DNA of 64,000 bases from Variovorax sp. Root318D1 (GTDB lineage Bacteria; Pseudomonadota; Gammaproteobacteria; Burkholderiales; Burkholderiaceae_C): contig NZ_LMCQ01000020.1 of NCBI RefSeq assembly GCF_001424835.1, positions 306,306 through 370,305 of the forward strand, read 5' to 3'. The position numbers and the translations under genes are program-made. This document shows positions 62,301 to 64,000 of this stretch, piece after piece; the stretch's first letter is position 1; the number at the start of each line of letters is the position of its first letter. Under the pieces are notes generated by a model. The model was given only the letters and a program-made list of their open reading frames with translations, searched no databases and was not told the origin of the DNA.

Positions 62301-62944
62301 GGTTTGCTCCCTTTAGGCTCCAGATCGCTGTTCAAACGTACGGTGAAGTTCTGCAAACGGTCAGGGTCGGACGCCAGCCGCGAGTTGCCGTTGATGACGA
62401 GGCGATTGCCGTTCCAAACAAAGCGGGCCGCACCCTTATCCACCCAAGCTGAGTAAGAGGCTGGTACTTCGACATCCTTCTGAAACTGCACGGTACCCAG
62501 AGACGCATTGAGCTTTACTACGCGCAACAGCGTTTGCGAAAGGCTTTGCGATGCTTGCGTATCGGACTGCAACAGCACGTAGAGCGCATCACCATGGACC
62601 GTGCAATGCGTGGCTCGGCTTTGGTACACGTCTGCCGGCAACTCAGGCCGGACGATCCATAGCAAGCGCTTGCCAGAGGTGTTGGTTGCATAGATCACAG
62701 GCGTTTGCTTCATGCCGTCTTCGTCAGTGCTGATGCCGGAGACGCAACGTCGGCCGTGGCCGATGGATGCGGATGCATATGCCGTGAAATGGTCGGGCAA
62801 CTTCACGGTAGCGACAGACGTACTAGCCGTGCGGTGTTGAACCGGTGTGGTCGTTGGCCACGCTTGGGCCATTGCCTGACTCACGAGGCAGGCGCTCAAC
62901 ACCAAACAGAGCGCCGAAAGGCGGCTTAGGTGTGCAGACTTCAT
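62297..62944 (-). CDS. Exported protein, candidate immunity for the glucosaminidase effector
   Basis: With ATG 62944 the protein has 215 residues and a signal peptide (MKSAHLSRLSALCLVLSACL, either a lipobox at Cys19 or cleavage after AMA at 26). The mature part looks beta-rich, with RRCVSGISTDEDG, HGDALYVLLQSD and RFVWNGNRLVINGN. The stop overlaps the effector start as ATGA. The upstream part of the open frame overlaps the DUF4189 gene and was rejected. The immunity role is inferred from position and export. Confidence 0.82.
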   Translation of the reverse strand: MKSAHLSRLSALCLVLSACLVSQAMAQAWPTTTPVQHRTASTSVATVKLPDHFTAYASASIGHGRRCVSGISTDEDGMKQTPVIYATNTSGKRLLWIVRPELPADVYQSRATHCTVHGDALYVLLQSDTQASQSLSQTLLRVVKLNASLGTVQFQKDVEVPASYSAWVDKGAARFVWNGNRLVINGNSRLASDPDRLQNFTVRLNSDLEPKGSKP

Positions 62945-62957
62945 AGCAGGACCTTGG

Positions 62958-63467
62958 TTACCGAGTTCGTACCGGCAGGCTGCAGGCGGAGTAGTAGACG
63001 TGGCAGTTGGCGAGCCCCCCTTCACGACATATCTTCGTGCCGGTTGCAACCGCTTTGTCTAGCGTGGAGGCGTTCTGTACGTTGTAACCGCCGTCCCCTA
63101 CAACAACCGCAGCACACTGGTTGTCATAGGAAGCATCTACCTTGCAGTTCGCCCCGCCTTTTGACTGGCACGCCTGCATTGCTACTCGGGAGGCTTCTCG
63201 TTCGCTCCGCTTGTCAGTAGACGCGCCGAGAATTCCATCTTGCGTAGAAGTCGCAATCGCCCCCCACCGACTCTCCCATCGCTCGGCTGGTTGCTGAGGT
63301 GCCTGTTGCTGCCCATGCCCCGGAATTGGCGAGCAAACAATCGCTGCTGCCCGGCCGTTGTTATGGTCGATGGTGCCCGGCGGGCAGAACCCGCCCTCGG
63401 CATGTACCCCAAAGCTGACCATCAGCAAACCCAGCCACAGGGCCGCCGTACGTAGCGCGGCCCTCAT
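62958..63467 (-). CDS. Exported DUF4189-domain protein
   Basis: The 169-residue protein has a signal peptide (cleavage near VHA-EG, residue 24) and a DUF4189 domain: RWGAIATSTQDGILGAS, EASRVAMQACQ, GANCKVDASYDNQCAAVVVG and three to four Cys pairs. DUF4189 proteins are often found around secreted-toxin loci, but the function is not known to me. Its start overlaps the virB6 stop (ATGA). It may be a structural accessory or another immunity-like protein. Confidence 0.85.
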   Translation of the reverse strand: MRAALRTAALWLGLLMVSFGVHAEGGFCPPGTIDHNNGRAAAIVCSPIPGHGQQQAPQQPAERWESRWGAIATSTQDGILGASTDKRSEREASRVAMQACQSKGGANCKVDASYDNQCAAVVVGDGGYNVQNASTLDKAVATGTKICREGGLANCHVYYSACSLPVRTR

Positions 63468-64000
63468 CGCGCTTCTCCGTCGATATTGAGAGCCTTGGCT
63501 GGAATGGACGCGGGTCTGATCTCATCCGCTGGGGGCTGTGATGGCGTGGACGCTCGAGCGCCACTGAGTGGACCATTGACGCCAGTTTGATTTGGATTCG
63601 CCGTATCCGTCCTGCTGGGGGCAGGAGCCCCCGCCCCATAAGTCCCCGGCGCCTGCCCCCCCGGCCCCTGCTGCGCACCGGCCCCGCCACCGAGCACCGA
63701 GCTCGTATAGAACTGCCCCAGCGTCCCCCCAAAGAACTGAGCCGCCGCCGCAGGCGCGGTCACCAGCAGCACTGTCAGCAGCAGCCCGATGCCCCCTTGC
63801 AGCATCGCCTGGCTGGTCAGGCCTGTGCTGCCGCCCACGCCCAGAAAGCTGGTGATCGCCTTGCTCGCCCACAGCCCCGCGGCAATGCGCAGGTTCAACT
63901 CCAGCACCAGCGACACCATGAAGCTGAGCACCGCCATCGAAAACAGCAGCCCGATGCCGTACAGCAGCCACTTGTGAAACAGCGACTCGGTCTGCTTGAA
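63464..64000 (-). CDS. virB6: T4SS inner-membrane protein VirB6, C-terminal part (5' end outside window)
   Basis: The frame is open from the right edge to TGA at 63464. The visible 178 residues are hydrophobic (LLYGIGLLFSMAVLSFMVSL, LLLTVLLVTAPAAAAQFF) and end in a Gly/Pro-rich tail (about 80 residues). VirB6/TrbL-type polytopic proteins form part of the T4SS inner-membrane channel. The first visible codons match the virB6 remnant at 60809. The N-terminal two-thirds and probably the other virB genes lie beyond the window. Confidence 0.82.
   Translation of the reverse strand, partial: FKQTESLFHKWLLYGIGLLFSMAVLSFMVSLVLELNLRIAAGLWASKAITSFLGVGGSTGLTSQAMLQGGIGLLLTVLLVTAPAAAAQFFGGTLGQFYTSSVLGGGAGAQQGPGGQAPGTYGAGAPAPSRTDTANPNQTGVNGPLSGARASTPSQPPADEIRPASIPAKALNIDGEAR

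Overview
The window looks like a chromosomal segment of a high-GC betaproteobacterium of the Burkholderiales, most likely family Comamonadaceae and close to Variovorax. This is inferred from gene order and protein character (fab cluster - rpoE/mucABD - lepA/lepB/rnc/era/recO/pdxJ; sdhCDAB-sdhE-gltA beside a GntR regulator and mdh), not from a database search. No rRNA, tRNA, CRISPR array, transposase or integrase was seen.

Layout. 1-4800: fatty acid synthesis (plsX end, fabH, fabD, fabG, acpP, fabF). 4814-9335: a small membrane protein and the envelope-stress unit rpoE, rseA/mucA, rseB/mucB, degP/mucD, closed by a terminator. 9391-9856: a non-coding stretch with a perfect DnaA box and a second terminator. 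9857-17774: a forward run lepA, lepB, DUF4845, rnc, era, recO, pdxJ, acpS, nagZ, with many stop/start overlaps. 17782-21904 (reverse): YgjP-type metallopeptidase, Hsp70-like ATPase, lysS, LON-domain protein; then yggT (forward). 22534-30002 (reverse): accD, trpA, trpB, trpF, truA, fimV. 30169-35968 (reverse): asd, leuB, leuD, leuC, a LysR regulator and an entericidin. 36115-42159 (reverse): gltA, sdhE, sdhB, sdhA, sdhD, sdhC and a GntR regulator. 42344-52755 (mostly forward): mdh, a Tam-like methyltransferase, a CitE-like lyase, acnB, an XRE regulator with a divergent membrane protein, and acnA. The stretch from gltA to acnA is in effect a TCA-cycle neighbourhood. 52777-54798: membrane-anchored C13 peptidase and a YfcE-type phosphodiesterase.

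From 54821 to the right edge the character changes. A diverged copy of the acnA 3' end (54821-54960) marks a junction. Beyond it, all on the reverse strand, lies part of an antibacterial type IV secretion locus of the Xanthomonas type (X-T4SS): the 3' end of virB6 at the right edge, a DUF4189 protein, then immunity-effector pairs and virD4. Two effectors, a glucosaminidase and a class-3 lipase, have unrelated toxin heads but a shared C-terminal domain with a Gln-rich tail that matches the XVIPCD signal read by VirD4. Each is preceded by a secreted or lipoprotein immunity candidate whose stop overlaps the effector start by 4 bp.

Between these pairs lie broken pieces of virB6 and of the DUF4189 gene, an 80-bp direct repeat, and a 12-codon stub of an effector start. 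They suggest that the locus grew and shrank by recombination between repeated virB6/DUF4189/immunity/effector modules. The coupling-protein gene virD4 is complete except for one in-frame amber codon (TAG where Trp is expected), so the present state may be a secretion system that has just lost its substrate receptor, or a sequencing error.
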